64,000 nt of DNA from Cladochytrium replicatum (Eukaryota; Chytridiomycota; Chytridiomycetes; Cladochytriales; Cladochytriaceae): NCBI GenBank assembly GCA_025526935.1, contig JAHLKD010000106.1, positions 1 to 64,000 of the forward strand. Direction: 5' to 3'. A program made the translations under genes and the position numbers. Positions 1 through 12,803 of this stretch are shown in pieces; position 1 is the stretch's first letter, and each line of letters opens with the position of its first letter. Under the pieces are notes generated by a model. It did no database searches. It saw nothing but the letters and a program-made list of their open reading frames with translations, and was not told the DNA's origin.

Positions 1-1299
1 TCGGTATGCCCCCATCGACGTACTTCTATTCCGCTTGTATGAGGCGCTACTCGCATGCGGGTATGGTATCACGTAACCTTGGGCTCGAGGTACAGATCTG
101 GACCTCGAGTAGCTAAACTCACGCGACCCCTGCGGTAGGATCGGGTACGGATTCTTACCTGCTCGCCAGACTCGGTATACCAACATCGATGTGCTTCTAT
201 TCCGCTTGTATGACGCGGTACTCGCATGCGGGTGTGGTATCACGTAACCCTTGGGATCGAGGTACAGATCTGGACCTCGAATAGCTAAAATCACGCGACC
301 CCTGGGGTAATCGGGTACGGATTCTTACCTGCTCGCCAGACTCGGTATGCCCCCATCGATGTACTTCTATTCCGCTTGTATGACGCGCTACTCGCATGCG
401 GGTGTGGTATCACGTAACCCTTGGGATCGAGGTACAGATCTGGACCTCAAATAGCTAAAATCACGCGACCCCTGGGGTAATCGGGTACGGATTCTTACCT
501 GCTCGCCACACTCGGTATGCCCCCATCGATGTACTTCTATTCCGCTTGTATGAGGCGCTACTCGCATGCGGGTGTGGTATCACGTTAACTTTTGGGATCG
601 AGGTACAGATCTGGACCTCGAATAGCTAAAATCACGCGACCCCTGGGGTAATCGGGTACGGATTCTTACCTGCTCGCCAGACTCGGTATGCCCCCATTGA
701 TGTACTTCTATTCCGCTTGTATGAGGCGCTACTCGCATGCGGGTATGGTATCACGTAACCCTTGGGCTCGAGGTGCAGATCTGGACCTCGAGTAGCTAAA
801 CTCACTGCCCCTGGGGTGGGATCGGGTACGGATTCTTACCTGCTCGCCAGACTCGGTATACCAACGTCGATGTTCTTCTATTCCGCTTGTATGAGGCGCT
901 ACTCGCATGCGGGTGTGGTATCACGTAACCCTTGGGATTGAGGTACAGATCTGGACCTCGAGTAGCTAAACTCACGGCCCCTGGGGTGGGATCGGGTACG
1001 GATTCTTACCTGCTCGCCAGACTCGGTATGCCCTCATCGACGTACTTCTATTCCGCTTGTATGAGGCGCTACTCGCATGCGGGTATGGTATCACGTTAAC
1101 TTTTGGGATCGAGGTACAGATCTGGACCTCGAGTAGCTAAACTCACTCGACCCCTGGGGTAGGATCGGGTACGGATTCTTACCTGCTCGCCAGACTCGGT
1201 ATACCAACATCGATGTACTTCTATTCCGCTTGTATGAGGCGCTACTCGCATGCGGGTGTGGTATCACGTAACCCTTGGGATCGACGTACAGATCTGGAC
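1..1299. repeat. Tandem satellite, ~170-bp unit, about 7.6 copies
   Basis: Direct repeats begin at 1, 172, 342, 512, 683, 853, 1023 and 1196, so the period is 170-171 bases (173 for the last step). Copies differ by scattered substitutions and 1-3 base indels, for example the variants near 301-310 and 805-815. The last copy breaks off at about 1299, where ordinary sequence starts. The array runs off the left edge, so its true size is unknown. No open frame is conserved between copies, so short ORFs here are chance. It could be subtelomeric, centromeric or simple satellite DNA; the sequence alone does not decide. Confidence 0.95.
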
Positions 1300-1732
1300 A
1301 ACGATTTAAAGGATGAATGTTGCAGCACTCAAACTGGTATCTGGGCAGCATCTTGTGGAGTTGTAGAGTTGGGAATACATTCATTGGAAGTTCCATGTAC
1401 AAAGGCCCTTCGTCTCGCTTTCTGACAGTTGTTTGCTAGCTAGGTCCTCACTCTTTTGTGGTGTATGTTTGGAAGTCCGGAATATCGCTCGAGAGCTGGA
1501 TTCGATGCTTTTTCTCTATCTTTGTTAGTCTTCACTATTTTGTCTAACATTTCCCCAGTGGCCAATTTTCGGTCAGAATACTCTCAGCTGTCATTCTAAT
1601 ATTGAAGCTGGAAATCAGCAATACGAATGTTGCTTTTGAGGTCGAGTCATTCCACCTGTTATGCCCCTCCTTTATTATTGAACAACCACAGCGCCAGAAT
1701 CAAATGCAAAATCTTTGTATAAGACTGGAGCA
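1300..1732. other. Spacer between satellite and SNX41-like gene
   Basis: No ORF, RNA or repeat is recognised here. The right part is the 3' flank, and presumably the 3' UTR, of the sorting-nexin gene that ends at 1733 on the minus strand. The junction with the satellite at about 1300 is abrupt. Confidence 0.6.
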
Positions 1733-4078
1733 CTATGTGAAAGTCGGTGCTTTCATGCGTCTCCAGTCCACTGCACTCTCGTCTCCCCTCTCTTCAGTCC
1801 GACTAAACACCTGCCCGGCGAAACTGTTGGTATCCTCAACTTTTACCCTCTCCACTTCTGCCCCAGTCTCCCTCCACATCATCGACTCCCTGCGATGGAA
1901 ATCCCTCCACGATACTGCATATCCCACCAACAGATTCCTCAAATCGCGAATCTTCTCCCTCTGGAACCGATCCAAATCCTCCTGCAACTCCACGTTCAGT
2001 GCATTCAAATCGCGAAGTGTACCGGTTCGCTGTTCTACAAGGGTTGTAATCCTGTCCTTATTTCGTGAAATTGCAACCCGGCGAGTGGTTTCCGGATCGT
2101 TGTCAATTAGCGAGTTCAAGGTTGCGAAGAGACCCTGAGGGCGCTGGCTCGAGAATGTACTTGATGACATGGAAGAAGGAGGTGGTGGTGTAGTTCCACT
2201 GTGCCCGAAAGCCCTAGCCGCTTCAGTGGGACTAACCGGCTCATCCGGAAGACCATTGGTAAGCGAAGGAGGTGCTATGTATTGGCGATGCCCTGGTGTT
2301 CCTTCAGCGTTCAGCGCGGCTGCAAGTCTCTGCGCCTCCGCCTCAGACTGTTCGAGCCGCCTCAAGTTTACCTAGATCGAGATTAGTTCCAAGTTACAAA
2401 ATGTTTCGCAAATTCGCTACTCATTTTGTACCTGTTTGATGTGCAGTGTCTCGGTGAGCGTTTCAAACTCCACATGCTTCTCATGTCTCGCAGCAAGCCT
2501 AGCCTCAATCGTCTTCGACAGCGCAGCATATTCCTGCAATGGTTCGGTCATCCTTTCCTCAAGCGCGTTCGAGAGTTTACCAAGATGCGTTCCCGTTGCA
2601 TCAAAAGCGGCACCAAGATGCTCAATACCATGCGAGAGCTCTTTATCCTGAAGTGACCAAGCATTGTACGTCGCCCCAAGCTCAAGATGAGTTGTCGAGA
2701 GGTCGTGGAGAAGCTTTGAGAGTTTCTTGTGCGTTTTATGCATGTGAAGGATGTGGTTGGAAAATTTAATCGTGTACTCCTCTGCTGCCATAAAATGTAG
2801 ATCTGAAGGATAAAACGGCGTCGGCAGATCACAATTAATAGTGAAAGGAAGGATCAGTAAGAAGAGTGTGGACATTCAGAGTTTTGCCATACCAGGATTA
2901 CGGAGTGATCGAGTCTCCGTGAGCTTCTGAATGGCGTTCTTCTGCTTGTTTCCATGACGAAGGATTGCAGCATGCACCGCTGTATTGAGAGCCTCATGCC
3001 ACGCCGTTCCTGGTTCCAAGAACTTGTGGAAAGCCTCGTCCCGTCCAAGAATGGGGTGCGCAGCAATTCTGTTAAGGAAAGTCTGAAGCATTCGCTTGCG
3101 TTTTTCAATCATAAGAGGGTCCTCCTTCGCTTTGCCCTGTTTCGCGGCATAATCGGCCAGCGCGTGCTTCTCTGGAATTGAGGGCACGACGACGTGTGGG
3201 TAGATACGCACGAGAGCTTTCTGGAGTGCCTCGAATTCGGAGTAGCGGTGCTTTGTTTCGTGATGGATGCGGTGCGATTCAATTTCGGTCTGTATGACGT
3301 AGGCAATGTGGCCCGACCCGCCCATCTCCGGCACCTTCTGGGCCTTTTCAGCAATATGGTCAGCAATTGACGTACGATCTCCAAACGTTTGAGTCATACC
3401 TCAACAATCTGTATAATCGGACGGGGAGTTGGCACGCCTGGAACGGTGGAAACGGGAGGGAAAAACGATTCACGCCTTAGAGAATTCAAGGCTCGGTCAA
3501 GGTACGAAGAGTACATAGGTGCCTGATAATGTAATCAGTCCATAAAAACACTGTTATTCGTAATATTGCTCAAGGAGGATCACCTTTCCCTTTCCCTGGT
3601 CGCTCTCCTGGTGTAGGGACCTGTTTGAGCCTCCAGCATTGTAATATAGTCCTCCCGCCTCCCTGTATGACGCGGGAGGAGCAGGATCATCCTGATTATC
3701 GCCAAGAATAGTCCCAGAAAAATCGTAGACGCTGTCATTGAGAACCTGGCTCTCAAAGTGCGAGGAAGTGGCCAAGGGATCTGACACTAAACCAAGGCCC
3801 GAAACGGCAGGGGAGTCCGGCGATGAAGGATTGGAAGAAGACGGTAACAGCTGGGAAGAGGAAGTTGGAGCATCTTCAGCCCATTTTGAGGTAGCTGGGT
3901 GGTGCGTTGGCGAAGACACATGGGCAGATGAGGATGATGAAGAAGGTTCTTCCGAGTAAAGGGCGGACAGCGGATCGATGAAGCTGGTTAGTCAAAAAAG
4001 CGATCAGCATATTTCTCTCCGTTACGTTTGCCGCGGCATGCATGCCGTGCCGCCAGTCCATTCATACCTCGCACTCAT
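1733..4078 (-). CDS. SNX41: Sorting nexin with PX and BAR domains (Snx41/Atg20-like)
   Basis: Six exons on the minus strand (4068-4078, 3584-3983, 3400-3522, 2893-3343, 2432-2802, 1733-2371) join into 664 residues, close to yeast Snx41 and Atg20 (about 625-640). Residues ~1-165 are a low-complexity Ser/Pro-rich leader. A PX phosphoinositide-binding domain covers ~170-290; it has the usual start leading to GHIAYVIQTEIES, then RYSEFEALQKAL and VPSIPEKH. A BAR-type coiled-coil dimerisation domain follows to the C terminus. The family forms heterodimers on endosomes and sorts cargo such as SNAREs to the Golgi, with roles in selective autophagy. The first exon codes only three residues plus two bases; it is chosen because it gives an ATG, a GT donor like that of exon 3 and the right phase. 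Start confidence is moderate. The gene is divergent from the Nup192 gene, 72 bases away. Confidence 0.9.
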
Positions 4079-4150
4079 CTCGGTACAGCGTGTTGTGAAG
4101 GTCCAGCCACGGAACCTGCCAAGCGCGTTTTTTGGGACGCTGAAGTTCGG
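4079..4150. promoter_or_regulatory. Very short bidirectional promoter (SNX41-like / NUP192)
   Basis: Only 72 bases separate the start codons of two divergent genes, so both must share regulatory sequence or initiate inside the other's 5' region. No TATA-like element is obvious. Inferred from gene layout only. Confidence 0.5.
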
Positions 4151-7100
4151 ATGGCCGACGCGAATGCGAATACGAGTGCTGTAATGCTGGGCAAAGAGAA
4201 GGGTGCGGGAAGTTCGGGGTCGTCGCTGTCGGCTAGAGATGGTGTGTCCGTGTCTGCTGCTCACTCCAACGCAGAAAAGCTACGGGACTTGATCCTGGCG
4301 GCCTACTCGGACGCATCGCCGGCTCTGCTGGCCTCGCTGCACTCGAAGCTGCTTAGAGAACGCTCGACTCTGCTTTCGCCCCTTGCTGATCCGCCTAAGA
4401 ACCCCCAATCCAGATCGGAGATCCTGAACTCGAGTAAGTGTGCTGGTACCATCGTTGTTGGTTGCCAGATTTTCTGACACCGCTTCGCAGACTACATCAA
4501 TATTCAGGGAGTCCGCGCTCAGGCAAACGCTGATTTTCGCAACAAAGCTATTTTCATTTCAGACTTTCTGGATATCAACGAAACAAAAGCTGTTCACATC
4601 CTGAACGATGCTCTGGCCCTACAGTCCAGATGGGACAAGGACCCAATCTCCACCGCGGTCACTGTTTATCATCTGGAGCGGTCGAATCGTCTCGATTGCT
4701 TGGTTTCGCTGCTCCAGGGCGCCACCCGTGCACGCCATGAAGCATCCAGAAATCTGTTTAACCAACATCTAGCCGACTTGCTTCCCACTACTGCTCCTAG
4801 TGTACCTGTTGGTGGATCTGGAGGAAGCAGCTCGACTCTCCTTCGTCCTTCCTCGCTTGGAATCCCATTTTCCAACGGATCAACCTCAACAATCCAAAAA
4901 TCGGGTTCGAATGAACCCTCGACTCTCTTTGACTTGCTATTTGCCGCGCTAGCTTCTATCAAGCATCGCGTCGCATCTTTATGGGATGAATCGTTTGTTT
5001 CCAATCTTGCATCAAAACTCAACAGCAACACTCCGGAACTTGTTCGCGCTTTCGTGGAGACTCGCCTTCAATACCTCGCAATCGAAGCCAAATACCTTGG
5101 ATATCTGGTGTTCCTTATCTCGGTGCGCCAGGCTTTGCCTAGCCGAATCTTGTCTCTGCTTCGTCATGCCAAAACGTTACCTCTGTCGGATCCATCGTCA
5201 ATCTATGTTGTCGGCGCCCTGCTTGGTGCTTTTTGGAAACTCTCTCACCCCGGTAAAGCTCAGCCTGACGGCATTATTCCAGAGACGAGTGAAACGGAAA
5301 GCTCTTCGCCAATGCTCGACGACATACTGATCACGGCGATTAATGACTTCTTGATCGTCACTCCATCGACAAATTCTGAGTGGGCAGCTCCGCAGCTTCG
5401 ATCACTTCTGTCTTTCGGTTGGTCTCTCACCCTCCACGACGAAAGCCGCCGTCGCGAGGCAGCATCTGGGGCGTCAGAAAGAACGCTTATGGATGACAGC
5501 GAGAGAGCCGCGGCTTCCACAATCCTCCAAGGAAGGTGCATGGATTTTATGCAAACGCATTTGGTTGGATTTTTGATCGCCCATCATGCTCTCGTCGACC
5601 CTGCAACAGTATCGCCTGCATGGTCTGTTTGGGTCCGTCGAGCTTCCCCGTTAGAAGTTGCGCAGATGTTTGACGAAAATGTACCAGAGTCGAATGGCTC
5701 AATCTCACGAGTTCTCGGGAGTAACATAGCTGGACAACAGTCGTCAGTACGATATTCAACGGGTCGATCAGCACCGTTTCGTGGGGTCTTTGTGCTGGCC
5801 GCAGAAAAAACATTTGGTCCAAGCGCACCATCTGATGATGATATTGACGCTGAGTTCGCTGCCGATCTCGTTCTCCACCTCGAAGATATGATGATGACCC
5901 TAATCCGATCAAAGACAAAATTGATCAAAACTTTGAAGAATGCTGATGAAGACGCCGACCGTCTCTATATGCCACCACCTCCTCCGTCAAGCACGTTTGG
6001 AACAGGTGGACGACGGCACGACTCAATTGGCGCACAACAAAGCACACCCTTGAAGCCCGCACAAGGAGCGTCACGGCCCTTTGAGTCAGTGATGGACCTC
6101 CTTGCGTCTCTTTACTGGAATAGACCTAATGCGGCCTTACCTTACTGGACAACACCTGCTCTCCGCCGCTTTTTAAAGATGGTTGCGGAACTCCGCGCAC
6201 CAAACCTTGTTCCCAGCGGGTTTTCACTGATCGCTGCGTTGGCAACCGGAGAAAGCTGTGCATCGAATGCGTATTCATTCATGTCTGGCGAAACTCCACT
6301 GCAATCTGAAGGTTCTGCATCATTCTCATCAGCCTCCACTTTTCCCAAAAACCAATCGAGCTACGTAACAACCACGACAGGATGGAGAACCCTCTTTTCT
6401 TCTCTCCATCACTACGCTCGCACACTTTCGGAGCAAACTTCGCTCGAAATCCAGCCTTCCGAGACTGCTGCGTTGTGCGCCTTCTTGCGCGTTCTTCGCA
6501 CTGTTGTGGTATACTTCCCTCCTGCACGCGTGATGTTGTACGAGAACCAACACACGAGAGCCATCTTCACGCTCTTTTCTCTCCTAGTTTGTCAAGTACC
6601 GCACGAACTGAAAGCGGCACTTTTTGAGACCTTGGCTGGGTTCTGCATAGGGCCAGCCACCGAGATTCACGGCCAAGTGTGGAACGTCCTTGAGCAGGTT
6701 CAAGTACTTCCAACGGTCTCGGTGCACGGTGGACAAGCACCCTCAGCAGGCCAGCAAAACCAACTGCCGCCGCAACAGCAACAGCAGCGACAAAAGGCGG
6801 GAACAGCTCAAGGCATTGCAAGCAGCAGCGAGGGACTCTTGTATGATCTGGAGGAAACGGAAGCGATTAAAGGCGTGTACCCTGAAACCCTATCATTCCT
6901 CTCACTCCTCAGTGCACTCCTGGCGGATCCAACGGCAGCAACAACCCAATCAATTCTTGAGAACCTTGGGGCGGGTTATAGAACACCCGGGATTGCACCT
7001 TACATTCAATTTGTAATTGATCGTGTTTTCTTGAAGGCGTTCACCAGGAACTTCGTTGAACCAGACGAGAAGTGGAGGATGATTGCTTTGTGTCTTGAGA

Positions 7101-10100
7101 TTTTCGATCGCTGCGTCTCAGCTTTCGATTTTACAACCATGTCAGGTGGAATTTCCCTAGATGGTACAGGCAGGGCATTCGATATGGGAATTGTAGTTGG
7201 ACACCCAGGCTTCGAGCTGTACTGCAGAATTCTTGCGGGCTCAAAACTGACGGAGAGGATCTTTGAAATTGCGAGTGTGGGTGTGGAGATGCTGAATTCG
7301 TCGGAAGCCAACGGTTTGCCGTCACTGCGAGTAGCCGTGCGTAGTGCTCTAAGACTTTCGCATAAAGTCCTTACAGAGCAGCGGATGTTCCTCCAAGTGT
7401 TCATCCCTTCTCTTCTTGAACGCGAGGGCCAGTACGTTCTCCCCACGAGCCTGACGGGTCTTGATCAGCTGCTTGCCTACCATCACCAAACGATTGTGGC
7501 AATTGCGATGCATGTGAATGCTAAAGATCTTGATATTGTGCTTCTTTCAATCAGGATTCTTGGCATGTTAAGTCAAAGCGTCGTGTTCATGAGCTCCGGT
7601 GGTGGGACGTGGATGGACGAAGGAAGCGGCGTGAATCGGCTTGTGAGTTTGTTGGAGGGCAGTGATGAGAGCTCGAGAATCGTGTACGCATTTTCAAACC
7701 TACTTGAGGCCGAAGAGCCGGAGTCGGAGAGCGAGGCTGAGGATCCAGTGGACGTCTTAGGCTCGGAGTTTGACGGATCAAGACCTGAAGATTCCGAGGT
7801 TGCATCTTCAGGGATGATTAACAAGATACGTCTTGCGGTGCTGGATTTGCTGCTCACAAATCTTACCTCGGGGATCTCCGCGCCAAATCTCGCACATTTC
7901 CTTCTTGGCTACCAAGGCCGTGGAGGTACAAGGTTGCGCGCAAATTCAACTTTGCAACAACAGCAGCAGCGGGAAATTCCTGATCCAAGCGTTCCCGGTG
8001 CCAGGCTCTCGTGTCTCCACGTTGTGCTTGACCTCCTTCGTCGTGGTATGAACGCTGCATCCGAAGGAACAGCTCTGGAAGACGGAGACGATGTGGGCGA
8101 TGTGCCGCTATTTGTATCACACCCAGCACTGGCGGAGCGCAGTTATCACCTCATTTACCGGCTCTGCGCGGATGCGTACACGACCTCACCAACCATGAGG
8201 TACCTGAGGATACGTGAGAATTTCTTCGAGACACAATTGAAGGCTATGCCAGTGGATGGTGGTGAAAATCTTGCTGCCCGACTGGCGACGCGGGCGTGGA
8301 TTTTGCAAACCGTCGCCCTCGAGTTACATGTTACAGTGCTAGGTGGGCAAAGATCAAGCACACAGAGGCTTTTGGAGATGTTGTATGTGACCCCGATGGC
8401 CGGTGTATTCCTTGGTGACAGCGAAGGGGACGATGAGAATGAAGGCGGGATGTATCTAGGCATGGACGGACGAAAAGCGAGAAAATTCCAGCAGCCGCTC
8501 ACAAAGATTTTGGAAGTTCTCAACTCGTTGGACATGTCTGGTGCGCAGATCGATGGCGCGGAGGGCTTACTGCGCGGAGCCGCAGCGCAGACAGGAGCTG
8601 GCAGAGGAATCTTCGCCAATGTGCCATTGGAGTATACCACGGAGAGCAAGACCAGGTCTCGGATCTACGACCTCCGTGCAATCCACACACACCTCGTGAC
8701 CGCCATTCGCCAAGCAGAATCCACCGGGGTTATTGCATCCGCGGCACAACGTGCATCCGCTTTACGGGACATACGTATGATCCTTCACGGTTTGTTCGAG
8801 CGTAATGCGAAGCTCGAGCACGCATACGCGAGGCAGCAAGTTGTCCAGTCGTGGTGTCTTCTCGTTCAAACCACGCTCACTCGATGCTTCAATTTATTCC
8901 CTGCCGACATTCGCGAAGAGAAGCTGTTCGAACTTGTGGCTGCTCTGATGCCCAAGATCAACAACTGCGTTCCCGCCCCATCGGTCGTCGTCGCGGAGTC
9001 AGTTTCGACTGTGGTATTGTGCCTGTTTGCGCAGCTACGGGAGGACAAAGGGTTCCAAGCGCTGATGAGGAGAGGCGAGCGTGTTGGCGGGAGGAGTGAA
9101 AGCGGTGTAGACCCGATGCACCAGGTGGCGGTGCGAGGACTTGTTGATGGAATTACAGCAAGTGGGACAACGGAGGTGGTCAGAGGAAACTACTACGCCG
9201 CATTGATCTCGTATTTGCAATACGCCAACCCAGACAGTGTCATGTCGTGGGACGCTGAAGGTGGCAACGGAAGTGCGAGTGGAGGTGGTACCTCCACGGT
9301 CTCGACCGCGAGCTTGCTCACACTGCTTCAGGGTTATGGCGACCGAATTGTCGAAGTAGTTGCACGAGACGCGTCGGACGGTAGCGATGTGTGGAAAACG
9401 GTCGCCTTTGCATTGCTAGACGCCTTGGTGGGCTTGCACGGACGGGAGCAATTTGCAGCAGGGCGGGTGAATCGAGTGGTCGGTCTACTCTGGAGACGGA
9501 ACTACTTGAGCCATTTTGTCGGGATGGTGAAGAGGGAAGATGCCATTCTCCAGGCGATAATTGCTGAAGAGCCAGGTTAGTATATTCGACTGATTTTATG
9601 AGTTCTGATGTGCTCATTCGAACGTTCACTTTAGAATCGCTCAACCAATTATATATCGTCGAGGCCAAGCTCTCGCTTTTGCTGCGGATAGCACAGAGTC
9701 GGGACGGAGCTGAAAAACTAGTCGAGAGCAAGTTGATCGACGTGCTTACGGATTGTCAGTTTGTTGACCAGAAACCCGAAATGGATAATGTCAGCATGAC
9801 TGGTAAGAACATACAGATTAGAAATTTTACGTCATGACCCGGTCATTTGTGCTTTAGATTATGATACATTCTTACCACCGTCCATTGAGAAGTATCAGAG
9901 TCTGTTGCTGCCAACGTTTGAACTGCTCATTGCTGTGAGTTCACAGCTCGCTCGCACGAACGCAGTTGTTCTTGTCAAGGTGTGTCTGCATATTTACTAC
10001 TTCTGATGTGTTGCTGAATGTATTTTCAGCTGTCGAACTTTGTCATGGCACACAAAGACACGTTCGTTCAAATTCTCAAGGATCGTGAACAGACGACAAC

Positions 10101-11408
10101 TCTGACAAACCTGCGAGTGATCAATATGGCAGCGATTTTGATCTCATATTTGGCCTCGAGCAATCGTGCTTTGATCGAGAACGTCGTAAGAATTGCTTAA
10201 TTATATACATCGACATAATGCTCATCGTGAGAGTATTTTGTAGCTACCCGGACCTGGACAATTCACCATTCATCGACTAATGGTTGCTTTGCTTGCAAAG
10301 TACTCGAACCCAGAAAAGTGGATTTCGAAGGTTGTTCCTGTCACTGACGAAGAAGCACAGAAAGACTCCTCAATTGGACTATGTGAGTGATTAATACTGC
10401 GAGATTCTCAAACATACTCTAAAAGTAGTTGGAAAGACTCTTCTGCAGACGGTAAATCACTTTTCAAACAGGAAGCGCTTGGTATTGCACAAGATATCTG
10501 CAAGCATGTGTTGGTATATTGCCGCGGAGTTACTGAAGGTTGGTTGGTCACCAAAACGGTATCGACACACCTAGTTGACGTATTCCCTGTTCAGCATCCA
10601 AATCGCCGCACATTTTTACCCTCGATACATATAAAGACCCGTCGTCAGGTATGTTTATTCTCGATACTGTGTCATCCCGCATACTCAGCCATGACCAACA
10701 TAAGTTTCATCACCACCTTCGCTGCTTAACATGACTGCATATGCCAAAAGAATTGGAAACGAGCTCGTTTTGGCGATCGATCAGCATGCGACATTCACTA
10801 GCCGATACGCTGACGTAAACAAACTGCCAATTGAAGATATCAATGAGGTTTGTCTCAAACCTCTCATCGTTTGATGTCATGATTAAGTTCACGACAGATT
10901 GTATCGACACTGGACATACCAACAGAAGATCTGTCGACATTTCAGCGCCAACAATGCGCTGCAAAGGAGCTGTTGCGATTGTCCGCTCGTTCTTTGAAAG
11001 ATGCACTCTCTGACCTATGTAAGTTGTGATCAGCAAGTCTGACAGTTCATTGACCACGCCAATAAACATCCAGTCATTCTTGAACATGTCCTCCTCCTCA
11101 TATGGCGGCACCTCGAGTCGTTTTCCAAATTTGGTACTGCGGAAGGGTTTGAGGAAATGCAGGGTTGGAGTTCCAACTCCGAACAATTGCAGACCTTCCG
11201 TATGGACACCCTTGCAGCCTTGAATCCGACCCTCGGACGTGTTGCGAATTTGGAATTTGTAAGTGTTGAACAAAAAGGATCTGATGCAACCAGTGAACGA
11301 TTCTATTGGTAGCCATCTCAAATGGTGGGATCCGACAGCTCTGGCCTTCAATTCCTCAAGATGCTTCTCCGCAGGCTGCGTATGATTGATAGTTCAATTG
11401 AGCGCTGA
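4151..11408 (+). CDS. NUP192: Inner-ring nucleoporin Nup192/Nup205
   Basis: Twelve exons: 4151-4433, 4491-9575, 9635-9802, 9858-9979, 10030-10185, 10244-10382, 10449-10538, 10595-10648, 10705-10847, 10898-11018, 11074-11258, 11313-11408. They total 6642 bases, exactly 2213 residues, longer than yeast Nup192 (~1680) and near human NUP205 (~2010). The N-terminal region has the family pattern of a basal helix, AIFISDFLDINETKAV and a HLERSNRLDCLVSLL-like segment. The C-terminal helical repeats include SLNQLYIVEAKLSLLLRIAQ, RVINMAAILISYLASSNR and FILEHVLLLIWRHLE. The protein is an alpha-helical solenoid scaffold of the nuclear pore inner ring and has no enzymatic role. One giant exon carries most of the protein, while nine small exons with 50-66 base introns crowd into the last 1.8 kb. 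Short Gln runs (near 6770 and 7960) lie in loops. Confidence 0.95.
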
Positions 11409-11526
11409 AAAAGAAAGGGATATTTTGGGAGGATACTGCGATGATGGTAGCAACATGTTTTATGGTGGGAATAGAACAGTTAAAACAGAAGTTTTCCCTC
11501 TGGCCTATGTACATCGATGGTTTGCT

Positions 11527-12209
11527 CTAATGCACCGTATTTCGGAACCACTCAGAGTCTTCATAAAACCTTCCAGACGCAAAAACACAAAATAAGTCAT
11601 AGCGGATTGAACATAACCATATACGCACTTTGGGTCGCACAATTGTATCATTGCACGTTCAAATCCGACATAATAGATAACCGACGCTGAAACAGTTTGA
11701 GAGATTGAAGATAACCTTCAGCAAGAGGATCTTACATGTACGATACAAAGTCATAACAGCCACGAACGACGGTGTCCAGAAATCACATTTCGACTGCTCA
11801 CAGCTTGATACCACCGTCTGAGATTGAATGTGTTTGCAACGACGATCAAATTCAATTCTCTTTCTGACTTACGGCTCCAACTCCTCTTCCGATGAGCAAC
11901 ATGAGCGCATGTAGTGCGGCGGTTGCAATGGGCCACTTGAACTCGCTTGCAACTACCGTAATCATACCCGCACGAAAGGGATACGTGTGCGTGAATCTCA
12001 CAAAGAGGAGAACAACGTTTAACCCGAGACACAAAAACTGGAGACTTTGGAGCATAAGTGCCGGTAAACTCACTGTCACCTCAGATCACGTACACATAGC
12101 ATGCAATCACAATGAAGAAGGTGTGACGCGGTTCTTCGGCGAAGAGTGATAATGCGGCATCAGCGATGAGCAACCCGCACTGCACGATTATCATGACCCT
12201 GAATCCCAT
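11527..12209 (-). CDS. TMEM138: TMEM138-like ciliary membrane protein
   Basis: Five exons (12096-12209, 11873-12037, 11736-11817, 11629-11686, 11527-11569) give 153 residues; human TMEM138 has 162. Four hydrophobic segments are visible. Family-like stretches are VLLFVRFTHTYPFRAGMI (human has ..NTFVFQAG..), SVIYYVGFERAMIQLCDPK, and the C-terminal FYEDSEWFRN (human FYQDSLWLRK). The last match fixes the final splice. In animals the protein acts with TMEM231/B9-type proteins at the ciliary transition zone or in vesicles going to the cilium. A homologue in a fungus makes sense only if the organism builds a flagellum. It converges on the Nup192 gene, 118 bases apart. The ATG at 12209 is the first in frame after a stop; an extra upstream exon is possible. 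Donor GTGTAC of intron 1 is unusual, so that junction is least sure. Confidence 0.8.
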
Positions 12210-12490
12210 TGTGAAGTTTCTGGACGCGCGAATCACTGCCTCAGTTCATGAAAGACCGAGAGGGAGAGGGATCCACATCTTTGTAGAATGTTGATTTTTT
12301 GTAAGGCAGTATTACAACGATATAAAACTACATCATTCCATAACATGAAAACATTAGAGAGTCGGTCAACCCCCACGTTATATAACCAAACGCCAACATT
12401 ATACGAATAATAATAGTAATAGTAAGAAGAAGAATCATCCACCAGCGTCAGAGTGCCGTTGACATTGTGTTCTTCTGGCATAGGAATTGC

Positions 12491-12803
12491 TCAAAGGATT
12501 GTACAACCACCAGACTTTGCCTTCTTCGTGAATGGATTGTCTGCAAACTCTGGACGGTTGGGTTGCGTGAGGGGGTCGGGGGTGGAAGTCACGTAGGTCA
12601 CCAGCCTGAGATACCAAGCGTGCCCGGCGAACAAGATCCAGAAGCACGGCGAATTACGAAATGGTAAGCTCAAAGATGTCAGTACCAGATGCCAGAGGCA
12701 CTTACGCCTTGCTCGCTTCGGAAACCTTGATCCGGGGAAGCTCCTCCTCTTGACGTAGCCGCTCGTTCAGCTGGATCAACTTCTGTAACTTAAGCTCCGA
12801 CAT
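12491..12803 (-). CDS. Heterotrimeric G-protein gamma subunit
   Basis: Two exons (12706-12803 and 12491-12605) separated by a 100-base intron give 70 residues, the normal size for G gamma. The N-terminal helix starts MSELKLQKLIQLNERLRQEE, which would form a coiled coil with G beta. Next comes a typical segment PRIKVSEASKALVTYVTSTP and then DPLTQPNRPEFADNPF. The protein ends in a CaaX box, C-T-I-L; terminal Leu predicts geranylgeranylation and membrane anchoring. It would carry receptor signals as a beta-gamma dimer, for example in chemotaxis or mating. The intron falls at a conserved site for this family. It lies on the same strand as TMEM138 but with a separate 280-base spacer containing an AT-rich trinucleotide-like tract at 12400-12440. 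Confidence 0.92.

Noticed and set aside
1-1299. Similarity in length to primate alpha satellite (171 bp)
   Set aside because: Only the length agrees; the sequence is different.
1733-2375. Plus-strand ORFs across the sorting nexin gene
   Set aside because: Shadows of the supported minus-strand gene.
12233-12481. ORF with a poly-Tyr run
   Set aside because: It is produced by an AT-rich trinucleotide tract in the 3' flank of the G-gamma gene.
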